NCBI GenBank assembly: GCA_944382965.1
Contig: CALWOA010000016.1
Coordinates: 1-64,000 of the forward strand
Direction of reading: 5' to 3'
DNA: 64,000 nt
Source of the DNA: an uncultured Oscillospiraceae bacterium
GTDB lineage: Bacteria; Bacillota; Clostridia; Oscillospirales; Oscillospiraceae
In this document: positions 43,408-51,380 of the stretch, piece after piece
Numbering within the stretch: position 1 is the stretch's first letter
Layout of the letters: every line of letters begins with the position of its first letter
Program-made: the position numbers and the translations under genes
The notes under the pieces: generated by a model
The model's database searches: none
Seen by the model: the letters and a program-made list of their open reading frames with translations, nothing else
What the model was told of the DNA's origin: nothing

Positions 43408-43644
43408 CTAAAGTTCCAGGATACGCATATCCTCCCAGCAGATTCCCGCCTGCGTCAGGCTCTGAAGTAGCTGCTCCTGAGCATCGGTTGGCGCTTTCCA
43501 GGCAAGACCGCATCCTGCGGTAATCTCCCGGGGCACGGGAATCATCCGTCCGGGAAGGCCTCTTTCCAGGCAGAATGCTTCCATCCGAATTGCGGCAGTG
43601 GTGGAAGAAAAGGTAATCACCAACGCCGGTTTCTTCTGTCTCAT
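43408..43644 (-). CDS. DUF3343 protein (putative Se/S carrier)
   Basis: 78 aa. The pattern ALVITFSSTTAAIRMEAFCLE, GRMIPVPREITAGCGLAWK has two Cys, one in the conserved GCG position. DUF3343 genes are known in the same neighbourhoods as YedF and selenium hydroxylase genes and have been proposed to carry selenium. Tight spacing on both sides. Confidence 0.9.
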   Translation of the reverse strand: MRQKKPALVITFSSTTAAIRMEAFCLERGLPGRMIPVPREITAGCGLAWKAPTDAQEQLLQSLTQAGICWEDMRILEL

Positions 43645-43652
43645 AGGCCCTC

Positions 43653-44270
43653 TCAGGGTCTTACGATGCAGCTTGCCTGCATCATTTTCTCAGCGATGGC
43701 GTACATGTTGGTGACCTGGCCTACCCGGAGTTTCTCCGTTAGACCGTAGTAATTCAGGCAGGTGCCGCAGGTGAGAATCTCCACCCCCTGGGCTTCCAGA
43801 GATTTCAGGTCCTCCAGACTGGCAGAGCCTTCACAGGACAGCGCCGCACCGCCGTTGTAGAGAAGTACTGTGCTGGGCAGGGTATCCTGCTGGCACAGGG
43901 CATAGACAAATCCTTTCATCAGCGCCGTACCCAGTTCATCGCTGCCCGTTCCCATAGTGGAGGAAGAGAGTACCACCACCGTGTTTTTCTGTTTGGCTTC
44001 CGGAGTAACCAGGCAAGTTTCTTCCCCGGCATTTGTTTCCTCTTCGGCTGGTTCGCCTACGGTCATAACCACCCGGAATTTTCCCTGTTCCAACTTCTCG
44101 GAGCGAATGGCATAGCCTTTCTGATTTGCCATTTTCGTCAGGTTTTGTACGGCAATTTCGTTATCCACCAAGGTTTCCACCGAGCCGGGGCCGCCCAGCT
44201 GGGCAATGGCGTTTTTGGTTTTGACCACCGGAATGGGGCAGGCATCTCCCATGGCATTGACATGAATCAT
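43653..44270 (-). CDS. yedF: Selenium metabolism protein YedF (TusA + DsrE-like)
   Basis: 205 aa, two domains. N-terminal TusA-like sulfurtransferase (1-75) with the CPIPVVKTK active motif, and a C-terminal DsrE-like domain (about 95-205) with VVLSSSTMGTGSDELG and a GTCLNYYG loop. Known as a marker of the selenium-dependent molybdenum hydroxylase trait. GAGGAG precedes the ATG. 11 bp after selD. Confidence 0.94.
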   Translation of the reverse strand: MIHVNAMGDACPIPVVKTKNAIAQLGGPGSVETLVDNEIAVQNLTKMANQKGYAIRSEKLEQGKFRVVMTVGEPAEEETNAGEETCLVTPEAKQKNTVVVLSSSTMGTGSDELGTALMKGFVYALCQQDTLPSTVLLYNGGAALSCEGSASLEDLKSLEAQGVEILTCGTCLNYYGLTEKLRVGQVTNMYAIAEKMMQASCIVRP

Positions 44271-44281
44271 AACGTTCTCCT

Positions 44282-45319
44282 CTATCTTTCCAAATTGGTT
44301 ACCAGGATCTCCTCCTGGGCTTTTTCGGTAATGTATCCGACGATCGCAGCAGGCAGTCCGGCTGCTTGGAGTTTCTCTTCCAGCTCCGGGGCGCTTTCCT
44401 TCGGCAGGGCGATCAGCAGGCCGCCGGAGGTCTGGGGATCAAAGAGCACTTCTTCCATGGCAAAGGGGACGTTCTCAAATCGGACAGCCTTTCCTGCATG
44501 GTTGCGGTTTCGCTGGGCTGCTGCTGTCAGCAGAAACTCGTCGGCATATTCCAGTGCATGAGGGAATACCGGCACCTGGTCTGGGTAAATTCGGGCAGAG
44601 TACCGTCCGTCCAGCATTTCCAAAAGGTGTCCGATAAAGCCGAAGCCGGTAACATCGGTGCAGGCATGAACGGGGAATTCCCGGCAGATTTGGGACGCCC
44701 GTTTGTTCAGGGTAGTCATGGAAGCGATGGCAGCGTCCATGGCTTCCGGGCTGGCCTGACCCACCCGGCCCGCGGTGCAGATAATCCCCACACCCAACTT
44801 CTTTGTCAGAATCAGCGCATCTCCCGGCTGACAGGCATTGTTGGGATAGATTTTTTCAGGGTGGACAATGCCGGTGACGGACAGGCCGTATTTGACGCTG
44901 TCGTCGGCAATGGAATGTCCCCCTGCCAGAATGCCCCCGGCCTCCATCACCTTCTCGCTACCCCCCTGGAGAATCTGCCCCAGAATGTTCAGATCCATGG
45001 TTTCCGGGAAGCAGACGATGTTCAGAGCGGTTTTCACCTCGCCGCCCATGGCATAGATGTCGCTGAGGGCATTGGCCGCCGCAATCTGCCCGAAAAGATA
45101 GGGGTCATCCACCATGGGCGGGAAGAAGTCCAGCGTCTGGACAACCGCCAGGTCATCGGTCAGTTTATATACCGCCGCATCGTCCCGGCTGTCGTAGCCG
45201 ATGAGCAGATTTTCGTCCGGCTGTCCCTTGGGCAGTTTTTCCAGCACATGGGTCAAAACTCCCGCTCCCAGCTTGGCGGTGCAGCCACCGCCCCGGCAAA
45301 ACACAATGGATGGTTCCAT
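44282..45319 (-). CDS. selD: Selenophosphate synthase (Cys type)
   Basis: 345 aa. Makes selenophosphate from selenide and ATP. The N-terminal catalytic loop reads [12 protein letters not shown] with Cys13 and Lys16 (E. coli Cys17 and Lys20); the second Cys of E. coli (Cys19) is Ala. Metal/ATP motifs [15 protein letters not shown] and [30 protein letters not shown]-type region (about 75-105) are present. Start 45319 with GGGAGA. First gene of the selenium operon. Confidence 0.94.
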   Translation of the reverse strand: MEPSIVFCRGGGCTAKLGAGVLTHVLEKLPKGQPDENLLIGYDSRDDAAVYKLTDDLAVVQTLDFFPPMVDDPYLFGQIAAANALSDIYAMGGEVKTALNIVCFPETMDLNILGQILQGGSEKVMEAGGILAGGHSIADDSVKYGLSVTGIVHPEKIYPNNACQPGDALILTKKLGVGIICTAGRVGQASPEAMDAAIASMTTLNKRASQICREFPVHACTDVTGFGFIGHLLEMLDGRYSARIYPDQVPVFPHALEYADEFLLTAAAQRNRNHAGKAVRFENVPFAMEEVLFDPQTSGGLLIALPKESAPELEEKLQAAGLPAAIVGYITEKAQEEILVTNLER

Positions 45320-45349
45320 ATTTATCTCCCAGTTCGTTATTTTTCTATA

Positions 45350-45378
45350 AGAATAACGCTTTCTTTGAAAAAGGTCAA
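45350..45378 (-). promoter_or_regulatory. selD operon promoter
   Basis: Minus strand TTGACC (45378-45373), 17-bp spacer, TATTCT (45355-45350). The -35 is inside the inverted repeat described next. Confidence 0.7.
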
Positions 45379-45438
45379 GGATTCTTTCCATTCACCTAAT
45401 TTTTCTCAGGCAAAAGCAGAAAGAAGCCTTGACCTTTT
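45369..45438. repeat. 20-bp inverted repeat holding both divergent -35 boxes
   Basis: Left arm 45369-45388, right arm 45419-45438, 19 of 20 bases matching, 30-bp centre. Each arm carries the TTGACC -35 of one of the divergent promoters (selD, yqeC). A regulator binding the arms would control both units alike. Confidence 0.75.
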
Positions 45439-45457
45439 GATCAAATCCCAGTATGCT
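45429..45457 (+). promoter_or_regulatory. yqeC promoter
   Basis: TTGACC (45429-45434), 17-bp spacer, TATGCT (45452-45457). Confidence 0.65.
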
Positions 45458-45489
45458 ACAAGAAACGTTTTTTTCTTTCAGGAGGCGCC

Positions 45490-46197
45490 ATGAAACCGTC
45501 ACCGTGCATAGCCATCATCGGCAGCGGCGGCAAAACCACCGCCATGCTGACTCTGGCAAGAGCCTGCCCCAGCCAGCGGGTGCTAATTACCACCACCACC
45601 CATATTTACCCTGTACCTCCACCGGAAAGCCGGGAACTGCTGGTCAATCCCAGTGCACAGCAGCTGAAAGCCGCGCTGTCCCGGCCCGGAATTGTCTGCG
45701 CCGGAATGGCTGCAAAGGAAGGAAAGCTATCCGGACTGCCGGAGGATTTGTTTTCCCTGGGCCGCAGCTTTGCCGACATTACACTATATGAAGCCGACGG
45801 TTCCCGGCAGCATCCGCTGAAACTCCACCGAGAGGGAGAACCGATGATTCCTGCCGGATGTGATCTGTGTTTGATTGTATTAGGGCTGTCCGCCCTGGGG
45901 CAGCCGGTTTCCCAGGCGGTGCATCGCTGGCAGCTGTGTCCAAAATGGACGGAAGAAACTCCGGTATCTGCCGAAGTGCTGCTTTTCTGCGCCCGGGAGG
46001 CTTTGCAGTCCTCCGGTCTGCCGCCGGAGAATTGTCTGATGCTTTTCAATCAGGCGGAAGGGACTTCGCAGCTTGCCGCCGCTCAGGAGGTTTCCCGGGC
46101 GCTGGAACAGGAAGGACCATCCTGCCGGATTGGCAGTCTGAAAGAGGATGCTTCCTTCCTGGCCCCCTGGGTTTTGGGGCATCTTCACAGCAGCTGA
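45490..46197 (+). CDS. yqeC: Selenium-dependent hydroxylase accessory protein YqeC
   Basis: 235 aa P-loop protein. GSGGKTT at 11-17, LITTTTHIY, LYEADGSRQHPLKLH are typical of YqeC. It is a marker of the SDMH (selenium-dependent Mo-hydroxylase) trait; biochemical role not established. AGGAGG precedes the ATG. Its 3' end overlaps that of yqeB by 13 bp, tail to tail. Confidence 0.93.
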   Translation: MKPSPCIAIIGSGGKTTAMLTLARACPSQRVLITTTTHIYPVPPPESRELLVNPSAQQLKAALSRPGIVCAGMAAKEGKLSGLPEDLFSLGRSFADITLYEADGSRQHPLKLHREGEPMIPAGCDLCLIVLGLSALGQPVSQAVHRWQLCPKWTEETPVSAEVLLFCAREALQSSGLPPENCLMLFNQAEGTSQLAAAQEVSRALEQEGPSCRIGSLKEDASFLAPWVLGHLHSS

Positions 46198-47021
46198 ATC
46201 CGCTTCTTAGTCCCCAGGAAAAGCAGGGCTTCCACCACGCCGCCGCCAATGTTGCGGGCCTTGTCCGATACCGTATCGCAGAAGGCCGCCTGTTCCAGAC
46301 GGGGGTCGATGTCTGCAATTTTCAGTCCCTTGGTTACCGGGTACCCTTCCCGAATCAGTCCCCGGAGAACACCGGTCAGGGTTGCATATACCGGGGTTTG
46401 TCCCACCCGGGCAATGATCTGACCTTCCTTCACCACAGACCCGATATCGACAATTTTCCCCGCTTCGTCTGTGACGAACGTCATCTTCCCGCTGTCCGGG
46501 GCGTGGATCACCCGCTGGGAAGTAAATCCGCCGATGTTTCCCGGGATGCCGGTATTGGCAATGGCGCTGCCTTCCAGAATCACCCGGCCAAGATGATGGC
46601 CCCGCATGGTCTCCACCACCGCGTCCACATCCTCCCCGGCGGTAAATCCCGGGCCAAGACCTACGGTGATAGGGGCCATCGCCCGGTTGGTTCCCAGGTT
46701 TTTCTTGGCGATGATGGCATCTACCACAACGTCGGCCTGCAGAGCAGAAATTGCTGCTCCGGTTTCATCCACCAGCAGCGGAATCTTCCCCTGCTGCCAG
46801 ACGGCTTCTGCTTCCTCCGGATGGGCAATCCGTACGCAGGTCAGACCTTCCACTTCCATGCTCCCTTGCCAGACCGCTTCACAGAAAGCCGCTTTCCGGC
46901 GGATGGCGGAAGGATTGCCGCATTCCAGGGCGCAGACCCGAAAGCCGCAGCGCACCAGCCGGACGATCACGCCGGTGGCCAAATCTCCCGCGCCCCGTAC
47001 CACAATCCAGGGTTTTTCCAT
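46185..47021 (-). CDS. yqeB: Selenium-dependent hydroxylase maturation protein YqeB (EF2563 family)
   Basis: 278 aa. VVRGAGDLATGVIVRLVRCG start, MLVDxTG-like IPLLVDETG, DAIIAKKNLGT, GLGPGFTAGEDVDAVVETMRG are family landmarks. EF2563-type proteins are thought to act in maturation of the selenium-containing molybdenum cofactor. Start at 47021; the longer frame to 47303 is antisense-overlapping the patatin gene. Confidence 0.92.
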   Translation of the reverse strand: MEKPWIVVRGAGDLATGVIVRLVRCGFRVCALECGNPSAIRRKAAFCEAVWQGSMEVEGLTCVRIAHPEEAEAVWQQGKIPLLVDETGAAISALQADVVVDAIIAKKNLGTNRAMAPITVGLGPGFTAGEDVDAVVETMRGHHLGRVILEGSAIANTGIPGNIGGFTSQRVIHAPDSGKMTFVTDEAGKIVDIGSVVKEGQIIARVGQTPVYATLTGVLRGLIREGYPVTKGLKIADIDPRLEQAAFCDTVSDKARNIGGGVVEALLFLGTKKRIQLL

Positions 47022-47084
47022 AGAGTTTCCTCGTTTCTTTTTTGTTTTCCATTGTAGCATCAAAACGGGGGCGGTGCAACCGCG

Positions 47085-47115
47085 AAAAAACCGCAGAATC
47101 TCCCCGATTCTGCGG
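47085..47115 (-). terminator. Terminator of the patatin gene
   Basis: Arms CCGCAGAATC and GATTCTGCGG around a 5-nt loop, followed on the minus strand by TTTTTT. Confidence 0.9.
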
Positions 47116-47125
47116 CTCTGTTTTT

Positions 47126-48034
47126 TCAGACTTCCAGGTAAGCCTTCAAGGCCTCCAGCTGGTCCTTGCCGTCGTTGTAGCCCAGGTAGTAGAAAGCACC
47201 CAGCTTTTCCATATCCTTTTCCAATCTGGCGACAGTAAAGTGGGATGAAGGGCTGATGACGAACACTCTGCCGGAACGGCGCAGCAGTTCCAGTTCCCCG
47301 CACAGCTGGTTATACCGCTGGGCAGTGTTTCCCAGGACTTCGGCAAAGGCAGGATAGCCCCGGTAAACCCGCTGGGCCAGGTGCTTGGACCGCTCTTTCA
47401 CCTTGCTGCGGAAGCCGTTGGGACGGGTCCGCACCACCACAATCTTCTCAAAGCCCTGATCCATGGCCCAACGCAGGGGAATCTTTACCGAGCAGCCTCC
47501 ATCCAGGCAGGGGATGCCGTCCACGTCCACCGGTTCGGACACATAGGGCATGGAGGCCGAAGCCTGCACCGCCTTGCGGATATCCACACCGCTGCCCTTT
47601 TCAAAATATTCTGTCTGGCCAGTCAGGCAGTTTGTGGCCACCGCCACAAACCGACGTTCCGGGCGGTTAAAGGCCTCCCAGTCAAAAGGCTCCCAGGTTT
47701 CCACACCATCCATCAGGAAGTCAAAGCCGATGATGCCCCGGTTGGCTTGGATGGCCTTCAAACCCACATATCGGGGATCATGCCGGTATGTCAGGTTGAT
47801 GCGCCCGGCGCGGCCGATCTGCCCTGCGGTATAGTTCATGCCATTCATAGCCCCGGCAGAGACGCCAATGGTACAGGCGATGTTAATATCCGCCTCCATC
47901 AGCGCATCCAGCACGCCGGAGGTATAGACACCCCGAAAGGCGCCGCCTTCCAGCACCAGGCAGCCCTGGGTCAGATGGTCAGAAGCTTTCCCCCGGGGAA
48001 GATTGTCAATTCCGGAATATACGATATTTTTCAT
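47126..48034 (-). CDS. Patatin-like phospholipase
   Basis: 302 aa acyl hydrolase. Oxyanion loop GGAFRGVYT, catalytic Ser in GVSAGAMNG, catalytic Asp in DGGCSVKIPL. This is the YjjU-type bacterial patatin family. GGAGTG precedes the ATG. No obvious partner; it is separated from the pilus operon by that operon's terminator. Confidence 0.93.
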   Translation of the reverse strand: MKNIVYSGIDNLPRGKASDHLTQGCLVLEGGAFRGVYTSGVLDALMEADINIACTIGVSAGAMNGMNYTAGQIGRAGRINLTYRHDPRYVGLKAIQANRGIIGFDFLMDGVETWEPFDWEAFNRPERRFVAVATNCLTGQTEYFEKGSGVDIRKAVQASASMPYVSEPVDVDGIPCLDGGCSVKIPLRWAMDQGFEKIVVVRTRPNGFRSKVKERSKHLAQRVYRGYPAFAEVLGNTAQRYNQLCGELELLRRSGRVFVISPSSHFTVARLEKDMEKLGAFYYLGYNDGKDQLEALKAYLEV

Positions 48035-48139
48035 AAGTAGTCACTCCATTTTTGCGAAACGACAAATCCAATACCTTCACTATTGTACCGCAGATTTTTA
48101 AAAATGCAAGTGTCCCTCCTGGACAGGAACAGGCTGCAG

Positions 48140-48177
48140 AAAAACAGCGGCAGGGAAGCAATGGTTTTCCCTGCCGC
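48140..48177 (-). terminator. Terminator of the pilus operon
   Basis: Arms GCGGCAGGGAA and TTCCCTGCCGC, 9-nt loop, followed on the minus strand by TGTTTTT; directly after the base-pilin stop at 48187. Confidence 0.9.
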
Positions 48178-48186
48178 CATATGCAA

Positions 48187-48777
48187 TTATTTCGGTTGCC
48201 GCTTCTGTTTCTTACCAGCAACAACAAACAAAGTGGTCAGTGCCAGCAGCGATGCGGCGCTCACACCAATCCAAAGCGATGGGTTGAATGAATCTCCTGT
48301 CTTAGGAGGTCCGGATGAATTACTGGCTTTGTATTTGTTCTGGAACTCCGCGCTGGTGGACTTGACGGTGCTGCCTTCTTCGTTGATATAAACAAACGCA
48401 GTCAACTTGCCATCGTTATCTGACTCCACCTGTACCGTTACCTGGTAGACGGTGTCATCGTAGGTATAGCCTTTCTTACCGTCATCCACTTCCCGAATGG
48501 TATAGTGATAATCATCCGGTACGGTATAGGTAATGGGCAGGAAAGATTTACTGCCCGTACCACTGATGGTAATGGTATTCTCTGCCGGCATGGGCGCATC
48601 ATCCACGGCTTCCAATACAAAGGTGAAGTTTATGGATGTTGGAGGTTTGTCCCCGGTCAGCTTGTTATCCACCTTCAGCCGTACCATCACGGGGGTGTTC
48701 GCCGCACTTACCGGCAGAGCCAAAAGCAGCAGCATCCAAATGCATAAAACAACGCTGAACAATCGTTTCCGTTTCAT
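48187..48777 (-). CDS. FctB-type minor/base pilin with PPKTG sorting signal
   Basis: 196 aa surface protein. Signal peptide 1-25, one Spy0128/FctA-like Ig domain (about 27-145; FTFVLEAVDDAPMP, YTIREVDDGKKGY, EFQNKYK), then PPKTG at 157-161, a hydrophobic helix and a KKQKRQPK tail. The ATG overlaps the sortase stop as ATGA, so they are coupled. Last gene of the pilus operon, the place of FctB in streptococcal FCT loci. Likely the wall-anchored base. Confidence 0.88.
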   Translation of the reverse strand: MKRKRLFSVVLCIWMLLLLALPVSAANTPVMVRLKVDNKLTGDKPPTSINFTFVLEAVDDAPMPAENTITISGTGSKSFLPITYTVPDDYHYTIREVDDGKKGYTYDDTVYQVTVQVESDNDGKLTAFVYINEEGSTVKSTSAEFQNKYKASNSSGPPKTGDSFNPSLWIGVSAASLLALTTLFVVAGKKQKRQPK

Positions 48778-49607
48778 TCTCCCATAGCACCTCCTTCCAT
48801 GTTGGAAATCTCGATCAGTCGTCCGAACACTACGGTTCGGGCATTGGTTGACGTATCTGAGCAAGTGGACAGGGCAATCACCCTATCCTGGCTGCTCACG
48901 CCAATTTCACGGTATTGGGCAGAATCTTCCTTGATTCGCTCTAGGAATTGATTCAATTCCCCCTCAGATAAATTCCCCGGGTAAAACACCTGTGTATCGT
49001 AAGCATCCGTCTGCAGGCAGGCAAATATTTCGATCCGGCAGGCACGGTTGGGAAGCAGCAGGGTTCCGGTAGGATGCTCGTCAAAGTAGTCCTGCTTCAG
49101 AAATTGAGCAAGTTCGCCGAACATTACCCCTCCCTCCATATGATGTCCATACAGCAGAGAGTAGGAATCTGTAAAATCCCCGGCATTGCGGTAGTCCAGG
49201 AAGATGCTGCCGGAGAGGGAAAACTCTCCATACACATCGGTGTTGACATATTTGGCGTTGTCCTCACCCTGTACCACCGGATAGTCAATGTGGGTATCCT
49301 CCACTGTGAGCCAGGCGCATACTTCGGGATTAATCTGCAGCAGTTCGGCAAAGCCATCCCCTTCTTCCACCAGGTTCAGCTGAGGCTTGTAGCGCAGCAG
49401 GTCCTCGTCAATACCGGCGCTGTCGTAGATGCGCCAGGTATCCCACAGGGCAAAACTGGCATAGGCCAAGATCACCAGCAGCAGGATGGACAGCAGGGCG
49501 GTCAAAATCCGATCGCCCCACCGTGCCATTCCTGCGGCAAGCTGCAGGAAGGAAAGTTCCGTGGACTGTCTTTGCGTTCTGCCTTTTAAATATCTCCCTG
49601 TCCGCAA
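48774..49607 (-). CDS. Class B pilus sortase
   Basis: 277 aa membrane transpeptidase joining pilin subunits. N-terminal anchor 36-58, catalytic His in LLYGHHMEGG (155), Cys in ALSTCSDTSTNAR (249) and Arg257; the SrtB-type helix insertion is present. The start is TTG at 49607 with GAGGG 7 nt upstream. Placed between backbone and base pilin as SrtC1/SrtC2 in GAS FCT islands, which are also class B-like. Confidence 0.93.
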   Translation of the reverse strand: MRTGRYLKGRTQRQSTELSFLQLAAGMARWGDRILTALLSILLLVILAYASFALWDTWRIYDSAGIDEDLLRYKPQLNLVEEGDGFAELLQINPEVCAWLTVEDTHIDYPVVQGEDNAKYVNTDVYGEFSLSGSIFLDYRNAGDFTDSYSLLYGHHMEGGVMFGELAQFLKQDYFDEHPTGTLLLPNRACRIEIFACLQTDAYDTQVFYPGNLSEGELNQFLERIKEDSAQYREIGVSSQDRVIALSTCSDTSTNARTVVFGRLIEISNMEGGAMGE

Positions 49608-49631
49608 AGGTTATCCCTCAGAAACGGAGAA

Positions 49632-50756
49632 TCAACGCTCGCGGCGTCTTCTGGTAGCGAACAGGACCACGAAGCCGGCAATCACCACAACGGCCAGAGC
49701 GATATAGGGGGCAATCTCCAGCAGCACGCCAGTGGGGACGGTGCCTTGTCTGTCGTTAGTGAAGGTGACGGTGTGGGCAGTCGTGGCCATCTCAGTCTCT
49801 TCAAGTGTTCTGCTCTTAACGGCAGGGTTGCTGTCCAGCTGATAGGAAATCTGATATCCCTGCTTAGCGGCATTCTCGCTCTCTTCAATCGCAAACTTGT
49901 CAGTGGGGGCCATGTCATTAATTGTGATAGACTGACCGTTCTTCAGCTTGTAGGTCGCAGTGATAGTGCCGTCATCGTCAGTGTCTTCGAGACTTGCCGA
50001 ATTGCTATTATCACCATTCTGAGGAAGTGTCACGGTATAAGTAGCTCCGCTAGCGACTTTCAGCGTCACGGTGAAGTCAAACAGTGCATCACGGTCACCC
50101 TGGTTGCCAGTAACGGTTTTGGTCAAGGTCAAGTCGTTTGTTGCATAGGTATTGGTGTAATCATTGAGCTTTGCAGCAGTGTTAGGATTGCCAGTACCAA
50201 CATGAAGAACGTAGTATTTAAATTCCAGATCCGTATTGGAGCCTTGCTTGTACTCTACGTAAACATCCAGCGTACGTGTAGTATTAGCATCATTGGTGAC
50301 ACCAGAGACACTACCGCTCTCGGTGATGGTGTAGCGGTAAATACCAGGCTTAGTAAAATTAGCAGCCGTCAGGGTAACAGTGACCTCTTTAGTGGCATAC
50401 TTCTGGGTATTATCAGCTGCATTAGTAGGCGTGCCTCTTGTAGTAGTATCGCCTGTTGTAAAAGTGGCATTGGTAATGCTGGCTCCTGCAGGTCCAGCAT
50501 AGATCGCAGGACTGTCCCCAGTTGCGTCGACGGGGTTGCCCGGGGTAATCTGAAAATTGAAGGTTCCTACAGGAACGTTGGCCTCTGCCGGCATAACCAA
50601 GTACTTATTGAATGTAAAAGTATTCCCTTCCGTTGGAGCTACATTGGCAGCCTGAGCAGGAACGGCGGCAGCGAAGACGGTGAATACCATCAGCATGGCT
50701 GCGGCAATGGTCATGACGCGTCTAATGAGCTTCGTCATTTTGACGTTGGTTTTCAT
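49632..50756 (-). CDS. FctA/Spy0128-type backbone pilin with VPTG sorting signal
   Basis: 374 aa. Signal peptide (1-36, ending AVPAQA), two Ig-like pilin domains: about 38-200 (FTFNKYLVMPAEANVP, YRYTITESG) and 205-338 (LTLTKTVTGNQGDRDALFD, FAIEESENAAKQGY, VTFTNDR). Lys, Glu and Asn in the positions of isopeptide bonds are present. VPTG at 340-343, a membrane helix and RRRRER end the protein. GAS FctA also carries a VPTG signal. Probably the main shaft subunit. Confidence 0.92.
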   Translation of the reverse strand: MKTNVKMTKLIRRVMTIAAAMLMVFTVFAAAVPAQAANVAPTEGNTFTFNKYLVMPAEANVPVGTFNFQITPGNPVDATGDSPAIYAGPAGASITNATFTTGDTTTRGTPTNAADNTQKYATKEVTVTLTAANFTKPGIYRYTITESGSVSGVTNDANTTRTLDVYVEYKQGSNTDLEFKYYVLHVGTGNPNTAAKLNDYTNTYATNDLTLTKTVTGNQGDRDALFDFTVTLKVASGATYTVTLPQNGDNSNSASLEDTDDDGTITATYKLKNGQSITINDMAPTDKFAIEESENAAKQGYQISYQLDSNPAVKSRTLEETEMATTAHTVTFTNDRQGTVPTGVLLEIAPYIALAVVVIAGFVVLFATRRRRER

Positions 50757-50816
50757 ATAACTTACATCCTTTCATATATTCCTGTTTTCTTACGTTTATC
50801 CCATATTCTTTACAGG

Positions 50817-51380
50817 TCAGATTCCCCGCCTGCGCAGAATTGTGAATACTTTTCCATCCAGCTGAGAGATGGCAACCGGGCCATAGCTGCGGCTGTCGGT
50901 GGCGTTGGTTCGGAAATCGCACAGGAGGAAAACGCTTCCAATGGGAACTTGGCAGGGGTAGGAGGTTTTCCCATCCACCGCCTCGGTCAGATAGAAGATT
51001 TCCTCATCCTGAATGCTGCCATTGACCAGCAGCTGTCCTTCCTCGGTGATGTCTACCGCATCGCCGCCCTGGGCCACAATCCGGCCGGTATAGCGTCGCC
51101 CGTCCTGAGTGAAGGTCACCACATCGCCGATGTGGTAGCCATTCTGCAGACGGTAGAACACCATCAAATCTCCATCCCGAATCCGGGGGTACATGTCTTC
51201 CCCCTGCATCACCGCAAGGCCAAAGACAAATCCCACCAGAACCCAGACGGAAACGGCCACCACAATCAACTTAATTACAAAAGACCGGATATCATACCAG
51301 GCATCTTTTTGGCGCCGGGCCTTCTCATCGAAGGCCCTTTGCTGATCCGGAGTCTCCTCCGGCAGAATCTCATCTGGCAT
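50817..51380 (-). CDS. Catalytically dead signal peptidase-like pilin chaperone (SipA-like)
   Basis: 187 aa, one membrane helix (about 35-57), then the S26 peptidase fold. The nucleophile motif, GxSMxP in active enzymes, reads GEDMYPRI: Ser is Asp62. The general-base Lys (YxKR in active enzymes) is Gly99 in YTGRIVAQGGDAV. Later boxes (VPIGSVFLLCDFRTNATDSRSYGP, residues about 145-168) are otherwise normal. In the GAS pilus protein SipA the same two positions are Asp48 and Gly85, also 37 apart, and the protein is needed for pilus assembly. Overlaps the adhesin gene by 11 bp. Confidence 0.92.
   Translation of the reverse strand: MPDEILPEETPDQQRAFDEKARRQKDAWYDIRSFVIKLIVVAVSVWVLVGFVFGLAVMQGEDMYPRIRDGDLMVFYRLQNGYHIGDVVTFTQDGRRYTGRIVAQGGDAVDITEEGQLLVNGSIQDEEIFYLTEAVDGKTSYPCQVPIGSVFLLCDFRTNATDSRSYGPVAISQLDGKVFTILRRRGI

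Noticed and set aside
44282-45319. Selenocysteine codon in selD
   Set aside because: The catalytic position is an ordinary Cys codon; no in-frame TGA occurs before the stop.
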